A stretch of DNA of 64,000 nucleotides from Calendula officinalis (lineage: Eukaryota; Streptophyta; Magnoliopsida; Asterales; Asteraceae): contig OY970831.1 in assembly GCA_963853835.1 (NCBI GenBank), forward strand, positions 59,974,371-60,038,370. The letters are read 5' to 3'. Within the stretch, counting starts at the first letter, position 1. Each line of letters begins with the position of its first letter. Under the pieces are notes generated by a model. That model saw only the letters and a program-made list of their open reading frames with translations. It had not been told where the DNA came from and ran no database searches. Of this stretch, positions 50,122 to 61,247 are shown piece after piece. The translations under genes and the position numbers were made by a program.

Positions 50122-50617
50122 TGTTAGGTCACAACAACCCTGGTTTATAATGTTAATTGATAGATTATTATACTTAGAGAAATATTAGAGTGATAACACA
50201 AGAATATAGTCAATGTATAAATCCACTAAGTGTGGCTTGTTGCGGAATAACAAGACCACTGATCAATTACAAAAGATGTGAATGTGTAAAGTAAATTGGT
50301 AAGTACTCCTTTGCAAGATGATCTCTATTTATAATGTTATAGAGATCTTACATAATGAGCAAAGGAGTAACCGAAGGACTAAGCAAGGAAAATGACTAAG
50401 ATCAAGGGATTTGATCTTAGTCCGTTACTAAACTGAGTATCACGCAGTCCTTCTACTCAGTATCACTATCTGATACTGAGTACTGATACTGAGTTCCAAT
50501 ACTGATCACTCAGTATCAGACCTAAACTTAGCTATATTATTCTACATATAAATCAAAGCTAGTCTAGGTTGTTTTGTTATCTTAAGATCTAAAGGGGCAA
50601 GGCTTTTTGCCTTAACA
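50122..50617 (-). repeat. 3' LTR of CopB
   Basis: On the plus strand it runs TGTTAGGTCACAACA to GGCTTTTTGCCTTAACA, the reverse complement of the CopA LTR ends. It is 496 bp against 510 and has many substitutions, especially near U5 (50140-50260). The TATA-in-palindrome structure and the CTCAGTATC/GATACTGAG cluster (50437-50520) are kept. Confidence 0.93.
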
Positions 50618-50631
50618 ATCTCCCCCTATCT
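50618..50631 (-). other. Polypurine tract of CopB
   Basis: The plus strand reads ATCTCCCCCTATCT, so the sense strand is AGATAGGGGGAGAT directly upstream of the 3' LTR. Confidence 0.85.
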
Positions 50632-50700
50632 AATGATAACAAAACAATTACAAAGAGATAAACAAAAATTACAACAGCATAGGTAACAATATCTTCTTCT

Positions 50701-50879
50701 TCATTTGCTGTTGATGGCTTCATACTCATAGAAGACTTCTTGTTTGATGTGGACAAACTCTTCTCTGCTTTTGAGTTCATCCTTTCTGCTATTCAGTACT
50801 GCAACAATCTTCTTTCTGAACCAAGAGTCTTCTTTCTTGGTGATCATCCATTTCAGTCCAACAAGGTGACTGATTTCAG
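50701..50879 (-). pseudogene. Remnant of the third gene (C-terminal end) in CopB
   Basis: ISHLVGLKWMITKKEDSWF and the following KKIVAVLNSRKDELKSREE match the end of CopA exon 2 with conservative changes, ending at a stop near 50701. Everything upstream in the gene is deleted; the sequence is joined through a short filler to RNase H at about 50908. Conservation of amino acids between diverged copies suggests this end was under selection in the family. Confidence 0.85.
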
Positions 50880-50902
50880 TCTTCTTTCTGAACCAAGAGT
50901 CT
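50808..50902 (-). repeat. 23 bp direct repeat at the CopB deletion junction
   Basis: The same 23 bases occur at 50808-50830 (inside the third-gene remnant) and 50880-50902 (at the join to RNase H); both contain CTGAACCAAGAGTCT. The second copy, plus GCTTT, fills the junction between third-gene sequence (to 50879) and RNase H (from 50908). Confidence 0.85.
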
Positions 50903-50907
50903 GCTTT

Positions 50908-51165
50908 TGAAAGTTGAACCCATAGTCTAAGAGTTGATACTGCATCCATAATAATTGAGCACAACAACTTCCTGCAGCAACATATTCTGCTTCTGCTGTG
51001 GAAGTTGCTACCGAATTTTGTTTCTTGGATGACCAGCCAACTAGTCTTCCACCTAGGAATTGACATCCTCCACTTGTGCTCTTTCTGTCCAATCTACAAC
51101 CTGCAAAATCTGCATCTGTATACCCTTCAAGGTCAAAGTTTGAGTCTTTGGGATACCAAAGACCC
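50908..51165 (-). pseudogene. pol of CopB: RNase H part
   Basis: On the minus strand, GYTDADFAG, DRKSTSGGCQFLGGRL, WSSKKQNSVATSTAEAEYVA and LLWMQYQLLDYGF match CopA RNase H. The domain is cut after LDYGFNF by the deletion, so HCDNKSAI and the C-terminal end are missing. Upstream, the frame is interrupted at 51165 by the nested LTR element and resumes at 61124. Confidence 0.88.
51161..51165. repeat. Target site duplication of the nested element, left copy
   Basis: GACCC is repeated at 61119-61123 on the other side of the insertion. Confidence 0.95.
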
Positions 51166-53427
51166 TGTAACGCCCTGAAATTTGTACTAATTTAATAATA
51201 TTATTTTAATCACGTTTTATTATTTATAATTAATAAGTAATTCATGTTATTTAGATGACCTGTAGTTAGACGGTTTGTCATTTTTAGACGTTAATTTAGT
51301 TGGATATGTCGAGTAATTAATTAAGTAAGTATTGTCTACGTTTATTAATTTTTAGTTCTTGTATTTAAGTGGTTAAATAAATCGTTAGTCGTCTCGTCAG
51401 AATTAGATGACAATATATTATACGGCTAGTAATATGTAGACGCCATTGTTTATATGTGTCGAGTTTATTTTGGGACTATCTGATAGAGTAAGGGACCGAG
51501 ATCGAGTAGAACGGGCCGGCCAAAAGCCAAAGTCGAAAGAGATTTGTCGGGCTTTTGAGTGGCAGGCTTGAGGCCTAACCTTAATCCTTGTGTTAAGACC
51601 CAAATTAAAACTCCTAAAAACCCTATTCCCTATTCTTGAAAATCCGGCCGTCAAAAGGACCTAAGTCTTTGCCGAGCGCTCAGATTAGTGTCGCATTGAA
51701 GAGTTGAGAATTGAACTTGCAAGGTTCGTCGAATCTAATCCATGTGTGGATGGTGAAATCTTATGGATGGTGGCAATCAAAATAAAAAGAACCCACATGC
51801 ACATGTGTGTGTCTTCACGAGAGAGGTGTACACAAATCCTTGGCTAAGTATTAATTTTGTATTACTGGATTTTCTTGGTGGCTGGCGATAGGCTATAACA
51901 TTTATACATTTTTATCAAACTCTGGATCACCATCAAGCAAGCAGAGTGGATAGTGTGGGTTCAAGAAAACCGTTGTGGTATTGGTAAGAACACGAGTTTT
52001 AAATCCCTGTTATTTTCTTTCGGTCCTTTCCAATTCTAACCACTTCTGTTTTTGTGTTGCGGGTCTTAATTTTTTGATCGAGCAGAATCATTCCCAAACA
52101 TCTCTGGTCGTCGAGCACTTGTATCAATCGCCAAGGAGAGAGTGCAGTATTCGAGTGGTATTGTGAAGCCGAGCAGTAGCAATCTTTTCCTCGAGCCATT
52201 TGTGATCTTTTTCGATTCGGTAGAACTCTAACTGTGTTTATTTCTTAATTCTCTTTGATTAATGATTGGTTGTGTCTAACCATGGTATGTAGGGATGTGG
52301 CGAACCAAGAGGGTTCAGGTTGTACCTCGATTTGTTGTATCATTGCCGTCTTGTTATTTTGTTCTAACTTCTCGAGTCCTTGAATTTTTGGGTCAAGTCT
52401 TTGTTGTTATGTAAACGGGCAGTTTCATCGGGAGCTTGTAGTTCTGATTATTTCCATACGGGTTGCTGATTTTGGCTAAGTTCCGGGTTTAATGGGTTGG
52501 GTGAAACCGTTTGATGATTTACTGAAATGTTTCGATAACAGGAAACCGAACCCATAAGGTTCTTGGTTTCCTAAACCGAATAGTTTTCTTAAATAAATTA
52601 ATGAGGTTAAGTGAATACAAACTTCTGTGGTAAAAATTGATTTTGGGGCTATCGGGTGTCTCGGGAATAAACGAATTAATGTCGAGATTCAAAACAAGTG
52701 TTACTTGGCATGCTGAATTTTTAACGGAAATCTGTCCTCTGAGTCGGGATTGTTTTTACCACGCCTAAAATAAGTTTCTGGATTTTTGGCCCGTTCTGGT
52801 CTCTAGCTTTCTGAGTCCTCTTTCTAATGCCGCTAACGGCTCGTTAATCTGATATACAGTTTAAAAGTTATCGCTGTTTTAGTAATCTATCGCAGAATAG
52901 TTTTCGGTTCAGCTATTCTGTCTTGCGAGCCTGTTTTGACCCATTTCTGTTTGGATTTAGTTCCCGAAGTCTTCTGACAAATTGTAGTTCTCTGAGCCGT
53001 GCAACTACTGTAAACATTTGATTAAATTCTAGTCAACGGTTTAGGAATTATAGCAGTTCCCGCGGGGGTGTCGGGTTCTGGCAGCATGTTCTGAAATGAG
53101 TTTTGAGCGAAGTTTTAATTCAAGTTTTATTATGCGATGTAGGACCTTCTAGGAACTGACTTGTGACTCGTACGTGCCGAGGATACTTCTAGGAGCATAC
53201 GTCTATTCGAGGTGGGTAATCTCACTATAAACTTGTACTTACTTTCGATTCATGATTTCGTGCTATGTGTTGTGAATTGTCTTGTTGATTGAGCTTGAGT
53301 ATTGATTGGGTGATTTATTTGAGTTATCTGTGATTTGAGTTATCTGTGATTTGAGTTATCTGGAGCCTGAGTTATCTGAGTTTTGAGTTCTTGAGTTAAA
53401 ACATTAAACATAATATACTTGAGTTGT

Positions 53428-53491
53428 CTTGGCACCGAAGAGTACTGGTGCCAGACGTTTTGACTCAACACCGAAGAGTACAGGTGTTGAG
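53428..53491 (+). promoter_or_regulatory. Twin hairpins with the same loop, upstream of the LTR TATA box
   Basis: Hairpin 1 is GGCACC (53431-53436), loop GAAGAGTACT, GGTGCC (53447-53452). Hairpin 2 is CTCAACACC (53464-53472), loop GAAGAGTACA, GGTGTTGAG (53483-53491). The loops share nine bases while the stems differ. The pair recurs in the 3' LTR from 60586 to 60649. It may act as DNA binding sites in the promoter or as RNA structure in the 3' end of the transcript. Confidence 0.6.
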
Positions 53492-53550
53492 CCTTGAGTT
53501 GTGTGAGGCAGGGCGAGGTTGATCTCTCGTCCCAAGTCACACAAGCGCGC

Positions 53551-53559
53551 TATATAAAT
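53551..53559 (+). promoter_or_regulatory. TATA box of the nested element's LTR
   Basis: TATATAAAT follows a GCGCGC step and is a canonical plant TATA box. A start about 30 bases on would leave an R-U5 of nearly 380 bases. The 3' LTR copy is at 60709-60717. Confidence 0.6.
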
Positions 53560-53963
53560 TTAAAATCTGAGAAAATAAATTTGAGTAATTGAGAATTGAG
53601 TAGAGTCTTTAGGGATCACCTATGTGGCTTGAGTTGTTTGTATTTATTTGTTTATTTTGATATTATTCACTCAGCGGTGACTGACCCCAAACACTCTCTC
53701 CCATTTTGCAGGTACTAGTAAGGGCAAAGATAAGGTCAACGGTTGATGGGCTGCATTTTGATTTAATGTTTTGGATTGGGTTTTAAATACTTTTGAGTCA
53801 AACAAATTTTTGAACACATTTATTATTCCGCATTTAAGACCATGAGTCGGTTATATTATTTCATGAGTTGGGACCGTTTTTATTTACTTGTACTTGGGGA
53901 AATTGTCTTATTTTATTATTTAAAAATCTTTAAATTTCCCCTGATTTTTGGGTTGTTACAAGT

Positions 53964-53975
53964 TGGTATCAGAGC
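53964..53975 (+). other. Primer binding site of the nested element
   Basis: TGGTATCAGAGC starts three bases after the 5' LTR, preceded by AGT, matching initiator tRNA-Met. Confidence 0.9.
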
Positions 53976-55643
53976 TCTGGCTTGAGAGAATTGGGTTCAC
54001 AAGGGGTGAATTCCAAACTCAAGTCGAAGCATGAGTTTTCAAATGAGTTTTTCAAATGTTTTAAAATGAATCCAAATCCAAATTGAGAAGCAGCGCATCA
54101 CGACGGCCTTATGCCTCTAGTACCTATTTACGAGATTCATTAAAAACGTCGCGAGTGACATTGGTTTCTAAGAGAATAGAAGAGAATTAACACGAAATGT
54201 GCGTGAATTGTGTGACTATATATATGTATATATACTACGCTTATTGTTGTGAACTACTTGTTACGTGGATGGTATGAGGATGGGAGATCGTGGAATTTTT
54301 GAAACTCGCTTGAAACCATGACATGGGTAGGTGCGGATAATAATAGAGGGCCCCTATTATTATACGCACATGACTCATGTCTATGTTTCGAAAAAGATTC
54401 AAGGAGACCATTCGTCAAGCATCTAAGTATCATGAAGACCCTTAATTATTATATATGAGAAAACAGTGCAATCAATTAAATAAATGAATCATCATTCACG
54501 AATTGATAAAGAGCTATCAAAACATGTCAAGAGAGAGAAAAATAAATCAAATTAAGTTGAATTCTTTAATTGATCTAATTGAGTTGTTAATAAACCAATA
54601 GTGATTGAGCAATCGTTAAAACAATGTAAAAAGAAAACAAGAAAAATGTTAAGTCCAAATTTAATAGGTAAATGGGATGAAAACATCATTGAATCGAGAT
54701 TTATGAGCAAATAATGAATAATAAATAAGAGATCATTAATATAAGTTGATAAGGAGTTATCCAAACAAATCAAGTAAAAGTTATTAAACCTAATTGAGTG
54801 AGAACCACTAGTGATAAATTGTTAAATTGGGTAATATTAATTGGTCACAAACCTAAGATAATAATTAACCATGAATGATTAAGAATAATTTAATTCGTAT
54901 AATTGAGAAGTTATTAAAATTACGAGAAACTTTACAGAGCAAGAATGATTGGGCCATTATCTAAAATGAATCAAATAGAGAGATTTTAATTATGCATAAT
55001 CATTAAATTGAGTAAATGATAAACTATGAGTAAACAAATTAATGAAGTCATTAAAGGTAATGCTAAAAGAGTAAAAGATTTGTGAATTGAGAAAATTTTA
55101 TGCGAAGATTTATGGAGTTAATTTTACATTTATGTAACTGATGGGAAAACGTCGAATATACGAAATAAATAAGGACTATTAATTGAGCAAACGATGAAAA
55201 TCTATAAAGCCAATGAAAGTTATAAATATTGAGACATCACTAATTAGATAAGATGAGAAACCCAAGACGAGTTAATTAATTAGTTAATTGACAAAAGAAA
55301 ATTTTACGAGTTTTATTCAATACGAATTAAGTGAGAATTTTATCTAACGACAGAAAATGTTATATGGTAAAAATAATACCAAATATGTTATGAGTAAACC
55401 AAAATGGGGATTAATACTCAGATTTGAACAAGAGATAATTGTGGATGTGTAACGCGAAATAACAAGTTGAGGTGCTAATAAATGTAAAAAAAAAAAAACA
55501 CTTGCCTTATGAGAAGTCATAAAGTGACTAATTATTAATGAGACAATGATAGAGAAGTAGTTTTGAGACTAATAAAGAGTATTGAGTTATAATTGAGAAA
55601 ATCTAATAAGGATGCGAGAATCCATGAGAATGCTAATGAGAAG
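53976..55643 (+). other. Non-coding interior of the nested element, left part
   Basis: The segment is AT-rich with many stops in every frame. Short phrases such as AATTGAG, GAGAA and TTAATAA recur loosely. The leader after the primer site (GAATTGGGTTCACAAGG) is gypsy-like. I recognise no gag or pol remnant. Confidence 0.75.
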
Positions 55644-55648
55644 TTAAC
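55644..55648. repeat. Target site duplication of the solo LTR, left copy
   Basis: TTAAC is repeated at 55930-55934, directly after the solo LTR. Confidence 0.85.
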
Positions 55649-55929
55649 TGAGAGATCAAATGAGGCTATAATCAAGCTAATTCATTGAGATTTGAGTGAG
55701 ATTGAAGAATGTGTGTGTGTGTGTTCTTGGTGTTTTGGTAGGTGTAATTGAGAGAGAATGAGAGCTTTCAGAAATGTAATTCAGTTAATGTATGGGAAGC
55801 TTACATTGTAAGTCAAAGTTACAAGTATTTATACCATCTACCACTTAACAATGAACTTGTTAATTAACGGACTTAAAGGTCAAAACTATTACAATATTGG
55901 TCCTAACAATTACAATATTGGTCCTAACA
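55649..55929 (-). repeat. Solo LTR (281 bp, antisense) inside the nested element
   Basis: On the minus strand it begins TGTTAGGACCAATATTG and ends TTTGATCTCTCA, so it has TG...CA ends, and it is flanked by a TTAAC duplication. TATAAATA (plus-strand 55826-55833) would be its TATA box. Its first 21 bases are tandemly doubled (55888-55908 and 55909-55929). A short microsatellite (GT)n lies near 55712. Size and ends fit a small copia LTR left after recombination between two LTRs. Confidence 0.8.
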
Positions 55930-55934
55930 TTAAC
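55930..55934. repeat. Target site duplication of the solo LTR, right copy
   Basis: TTAAC matches 55644-55648. Confidence 0.85.
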
Positions 55935-58323
55935 ACATATTATGAGCAATGAATTTCTATAAGGTGATAAAAATTTAATGAATATGGATGTGAGAGGGGC
56001 GTGAAGAGTATACGTTGGGATCAACTCACACCTGTTCATAAGTGTTTGATTATCGAGTAATTTAATGAAACCTTAAAATATATAATTAAAAATGAGAATC
56101 AACAAACTGAACTATCAAGTGTTCGTAACGAGTTCTATGAGATTTTGAGTGCCACTTCCAAACTCGGGGGCGAGTTTTCTCAAAGTGGAGTTGAGTGGTG
56201 GTAAAAGGGAAAATTACCAATATTAAGAGTTCGAATAGAGAATAATTATTAAGATGTGAATTATTAAATTCGTATTATTGAGCTAATGGGGATTAATAAA
56301 TCAAGCTAAAGGTGAAAAATAAAATTTCTAAAGAGTAAATAAAGAGAAAAGGTTGTTATGTGTTATATATAATTGTTATGAGCATATATTTGCATATAAT
56401 TGGCTAGAGAGTTATAAGAGTGTCTAATTGATCGAGAAATTAATTCTATGGGAATATAATGAGATTAAAAGAGATTAATAAAACATGAGAATTTATTCAA
56501 GTCAAGTTACACGAGAAAAACATGATTATGAAAACTTATTAAATTCAGTCGAGAAAGTTACTGAACCAAATTATTGTGTTGAGTATTACACATTACTGAG
56601 TAATAATTAATTATCGAGGATAATTATGCAAATGAGAAGATCGCCATGATAGAATATGAGGAAAATTTATTATCATTGAGAAGTTACCGAGCTATAAGAA
56701 ACTAATGACAAAATCTTATTTATGAACGAATATTAAATTAAAATAAGGAGGAGTATCGATTTAAATTATTAAAATTGAATGCCATCAAATATGTGTGTTA
56801 TTAAGTAATCACTAAATCAAGAATAGTTATTAAAATGAGCAAAATATAAGCGTATCAAATAATAAAATTTTATTAAAATACTATGAGTTTCTAAATCGAG
56901 AAAACAGTAAAAATATAAAGTAATGAGGAAACTTTATATGGAGAACGAGAATATAGTTGAGTAATCAAGTGCATGAGAATTATCGAGTGATTAATTAACC
57001 ATGTGAAGAGAAAATATTAAATGGAAGCGTTTGAGACCTAAAAAAAAAAATTAAAAATAAAATTAAAAATAAAATAAAAATAAAAAAAATAATAATAATT
57101 TTTTTTTTTTTTTAGATTAATGAGTGGAATTTTAGTTAAATTGATCAAGAGACAATTTAAATGAGAACAAAGCGGGAAATTATTAACGAGCTGAATGATA
57201 AAAACCATTAAAAGAGTTGAGGTATATCATTGAAATGAGTTGATGGGTACTAATGAATGAGTTGAGCGAATGATATTAAAAAGAGCTAACGAGAAATTGT
57301 TAAACACGAGTCACCAAGAAAACTAATAATACGGCTTAAAAGGGAAATTGTGTGTTCTTGTAGCTTAATAATTCAATTTGATCACGCGAGGGGTCGCAAA
57401 TAGTGAAATAAATGGGCATTTTGTGCGACTTATGATAAGTTGTTAAACGAGACTTGAGTTAAATTGATAATATAGCTTGCGTTGAGCTAAAAACAAGTTG
57501 TAGAGATTTGAGGTGAATGCAATTGAGCATATGCAAATTGAGTAAAAGGCATGAGTTGCCTACTATCTGAGGCTTATGTGTGATAAAATATATTTATGTG
57601 AATTATGTACTTGTACTGTGTTGTCTAACAGCGGTGTGGACCGCTAAATTGTTCATTTTGCTTTAAAACAAATTAATGTCCTATAGAGTAGAGGACCTTG
57701 AGTTGCTGCGTATAGGTAGAGATTGCCAATAATAAGATTTTATATGTTGATAAAATGTAAAAGTGATAATTTGTTGGAACTGTGCGGGAAAGTTTTTCCC
57801 ATAAAAACTTATTTTATCATCGTGAGAAGACCGAGTATGATTGAGAGCACGGGTTGGATGACTGATTACCACGCTGAGATCATCTGTCGCCACCAACCAA
57901 AGCGTAACAAATCTCCAAGTGGAGTTGAATCGGAGATTCAACGCAACGTCAACCGCTGGATGCCGCAACTGTGTTCGACTACGAAAGTAAGAAGACGCCT
58001 TCAGCAAATTATCGTGAATTTGTTCGTAATTATTTCTCGTCACTCTTTTTGAGACAAACCAATATTGTGATAGAACAGTTTGATTTTTATTTCTTCTAGC
58101 CTTATCTTTTGCGCGGTTAGAGACGGAATATTTGTGTAAGAGCCGGAGTTTATTCTGATCGAATGGATCACCATGACGAGTTTCTTCTATTCACAACCTT
58201 ATCGTTTCTTCTATTGCGGGTGTGTGTCATTGACGAGCCTGAGTCTGGGATGCGAGATTGTCATCCTGAATTTCTTCCGAGCTATGACTTCGGGGACGAA
58301 GTCTATTTTAAGTGGAGTTGAGT
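55935..58323 (+). other. Non-coding interior of the nested element, right part, with polypurine region
   Basis: The stretch is AT-rich and has no supported gene. Near 57038-57115 it is almost pure A/T (A runs, AAATAA units, then a T run), probably an old poly(A)-derived or slippage tract. Overlapping open frames of about 110-120 aa on both strands at 57681-58052 have no recognisable motif. The end reads GACTTCG-GGGA-CGAAGTC (58286-58303), then a purine-rich AGTGGAGTTGAG before the 3' LTR, serving as polypurine tract. Confidence 0.75.
58286..58303 (+). other. Hairpin beside the polypurine tract of the nested element
   Basis: GACTTCG and CGAAGTC pair perfectly over seven bases around the tetraloop GGGA. 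The corresponding place in gypsy Tekay/Del elements, as I recall it, usually reads TTCGGGGACGAA with other outer bases, which would also pair. Confidence 0.55.
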
Positions 58324-61118
58324 TGTAACGCCCTGAAATTTGTACTAATTTAATAATATTATTTTAATCACGTTTTATTATTTATAATTAATAAGTAATT
58401 CATGTTATTTAGATGACCTGTAGTTAGACGGTTTGTCATTTTTAGACGTTAATTTAGTTGGATATGTCGAGTAATTAATTAAGTAAGTATTGTCTACGTT
58501 TATTAATTTTTAGTTCTTGTATTTAAGTGGTTAAATAAATCGTTAGTCGTCTCGTCAGAATTAGATGACAATATATTATACGGCTAGTAATATGTAGACG
58601 CCATTGTTTATATGTGTCGAGTTTATTTTGGGACTATCTGATAGAGTAAGGGACCGAGATCGAGTAGAACGGGCCGGCCAAAAGCCAAAGTCGAAAGAGA
58701 TTTGTCGGGCTTTTGAGTGGCAGGCTTGAGGCCTAACCTTAATCCTTGTGTTAAGACCCAAATTAAAACTCCTAAAAACCCTATTCCCTATTCTTGAAAA
58801 TCCGGCCGTCAAAAGGACCTAAGTCTTTGCCGAGCGCTCAGATTAGTGTCGCATTGAAGAGTTGAGAATTGAACTTGCAAGGTTCGTCGAATCTAATCCA
58901 TGTGTGGATGGTGAAATCTTATGGATGGTGGCAATCAAAATAAAAAGAACCCACATGCACATGTGTGTGTCTTCACGAGAGAGGTGTACACAAATCCTTG
59001 GCTAAGTATTAATTTTGTATTACTGGATTTTCTTGGTGGCTGGCGATAGGCTATAACATTTATACATTTTTATCAAACTCTGGATCACCATCGAGCAAGC
59101 AGAGTGGATAGTGTGGGTTCAAGAAAACCGTTGTGGTATTGGTAAGAACACGAGTTTTAAATCCCTGTTATTTTCTTTCGGTCCTTTCCAATTCTAACCA
59201 CTTCTGTTTTTGTGTTGCGGGTCTTAATTTTTTGATCGAGCAGAATCATTCCCAAACATCTCTGGTCGTCGAGCACTTGTATCAATCGCCAAGGAGAGAG
59301 TGCAGTATTCGAGTGGTATTGTGAAGCCGAGCAGTAGCAATCTTTTCCTCGAGCCATTTGTGATCTTTTTCGATTCGGTAGAACTCTAACTGTGTTTATT
59401 TCTTAATTCTCTTTGATTAATGATTGGTTGTGTCTAACCATGGTATGTAGGGATGTGGCGAACCAAGAGGGTTCAGGTTGTACCTCGATTTGTTGTATCA
59501 TTGCCGTCTTGTTATTTTGTTCTAACTTCTCGAGTCCTTGAATTTTTGGGTCAAGTCTTTGTTGTTATGTAAACGGGCAGTTTCATCGGGAGCTTGTAGT
59601 TCTGATTATTTCCATACGGGCTGCTGATTTTGGCTAAGTTCCGGGTTTAATGGGTTGGGTGAAACCGTTTGATGATTTACTGAAATGTTTCGATAACAGG
59701 AAACCGAACCCATAAGGTTCTTGGTTTCCTAAACCGAATAGTTTTCTTAAATAAATTAATGAGGTTAAGTGAATACAAACTTCTGTGGTAAAAATTGATT
59801 TTGGGGCTATCGGGTGTCTCGGGAATAAACGAATTAATGTCGAGATTCAAAACAAGTGTTACTTGGCATGCTGAATTTTTAACGGAAATTTGTCCTCTGA
59901 GTCGGGATTGTTTTTACCACGCCTAAAATAAGTTTCTGGATTTTTGGCCCGTTCTGGTCTCTAGCTTTCTGAGTCCTCTTTCTAATGCCGCTAACGGCTC
60001 GTTAATCTGATATACAGTTTAAAAGTTATCGCTGTTTTAGTAATCTATCGCAGAATAGTTTTCGGTTCAGCTATTCTGTCTTGCGAGCCTGTTTTGACCC
60101 ATTTCTGTTTGGATTTAGTTCCCGAAGTCTTCTGACAAATTGTAGTTCTCTGAGCCGTGCAACTACTGTAAACATTTGATTAAATTCTAGTCAACGGTTT
60201 AGGAATTATAGCAGTTCCCGCGGGGGTGTCGGGTTCTGGCAGCATGTTCTGAAATGAGTTTTGAGCGAAGTTTTAATTCAAGTTTTATTATGCGATGTAG
60301 GACCTTCTAGGAACTGACTTGTGACTCGTACGTGCCGAGGATACTTCTAGGAGCATACGTCTATTCGAGGTGGGTAATCTCACTATAAACTTGTACTTAC
60401 TTTCGATTCATGATTTCGTGCTATGTGTTGTGAATTGTCTTGTTGATTGAGCTTGAGTATTGATTGGGTGATTTATTTGAGTTATCTGTGATTTGAGTTA
60501 TCTGTGATTTGAGTTATCTGGAGCCTGAGTTATCTGAGTTTTGAGTTCTTGAGTTAAAACATTAAACATAATATACTTGAGTTGTCTTGGCACCGAAGAG
60601 TACTGGTGCCAGACGTTTTGACTCAACACCGAAGAGTACAGGTGTTGAGCCTTGAGTTGTGTGAGGCAGGGCGAGGTTGATCTCTCGTCCCAAGTCACAC
60701 AAGCGCGCTATATAAATTTAAAATCTGAGAAAATAAATTTGAGTAATTGAGAATTGAGTAGAGTCTCTAGGGATCACCTATGTGGCTTGAGTTGTTTGTA
60801 TTTATTTGTTTATTTTGATATTATTCACTCAGCGGTGGCTGACCCCAAACACTCTCTCCCATTTTGCAGGTACTAGTAAGGGCAAAGATAAGGTCAACGG
60901 TTGATGGGCTGCATTTTGATTTAATGTTTTGGATTGGGTTTTAAATACTTTTGAGTCAAACAAATTTTTGAACACATTTATTATTCCGCATTTAAGACCA
61001 TGAGTCGGTTATATTATTTCATGAGTTGGGACCGTTTTTATTTACTTGTACTTGGGGAAATTGTCTTATTTTATTATTTAAAAATCTTTAAATTTCCCCT
61101 GATTTTTGGGTTGTTACA
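58324..61118 (+). repeat. 3' LTR of the nested element
   Basis: The LTR is 2,795 bp and co-linear with 51166-53960, with about five substitutions and no indel. It carries the second copies of the twin hairpins (from 60586) and the TATA box (60709). It ends in GTTACA, followed by target copy GACCC. Confidence 0.95.
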
Positions 61119-61123
61119 GACCC
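61119..61123. repeat. Target site duplication of the nested element, right copy
   Basis: GACCC matches 51161-51165, and CopB pol resumes in register after it. Confidence 0.95.
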
Positions 61124-61247
61124 AGGTTAGGAGTACCTGTAAGATATCTAAAGATGCGCTTAACTGCTTTCATGTGTGATTCTTTAGGATCAGCCTGATA
61201 CCGAGCACACAAACATGTGGCAAACATGATATCAGGCCTACTAGCAG

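Larger units (their letters stand above)
50122..51165 (-). mobile_element. CopB, 3' part (antisense relative of CopA)
   Basis: On the minus strand this is the 3' end of a CopA-like element: RNase H, a deletion junction, the last codons of the third gene, polypurine tract and 3' LTR. The rest of the element continues at 61119-62772 beyond a nested insertion at 51166. No 5' LTR exists, because the element is cut by the telomere. The LTR is clearly diverged from those of CopA, so it is a separate and different family member. Confidence 0.93.
51166..53960 (+). repeat. 5' LTR of the nested element
   Basis: The LTR is 2,795 bp, starting TGTAACGCCCTGAAATTTG and ending TTTTTGGGTTGTTACA. It matches the 3' LTR at a constant offset of 7,158. 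Differences seen are near 51934, 52451, 52730, 53611 and 53680. It holds short tandem TTTGAGTTATCTGTGA units (about 53325-53375), two hairpins (53428-53491) and a TATA box. Small open frames inside repeat in the other LTR and show no similarity to proteins. Confidence 0.95.
51166..61118 (+). mobile_element. Nested non-autonomous LTR retrotransposon (LARD-like, probably Ty3/gypsy Tekay/Del-derived)
   Basis: The 9,953 bp insertion in CopB pol has two 2,795 bp LTRs (TGTAACGCC...GGTTGTTACA), a tRNA-Met primer site, and a 4,363 bp interior without any protein domain I can recognise. Long LTRs plus a non-coding interior define a large retrotransposon derivative. LTR ends of the TGTAAC.CCC type, a TTGGTATCAGAGC primer site and a CGGGGACGAAG motif before the polypurine tract are what I know from Tekay/Del chromoviruses; the lineage is inference. 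I see about five LTR differences in 2,795, so the insertion is very recent and must have used enzymes of another element. Confidence 0.92.

Noticed and set aside
51418..53540. Small open frames in the long LTR (78, 63, 66 and 66 codons), repeated at 58576-60698
   Set aside because: They recur only because the LTR recurs; no motif or start context supports them.
57681..58052. Overlapping open frames of 120 and 109 codons on opposite strands
   Set aside because: No recognisable motif; overlapping antisense frames in a non-coding element are expected by chance. A profile search against gypsy gag/pol could still change this.
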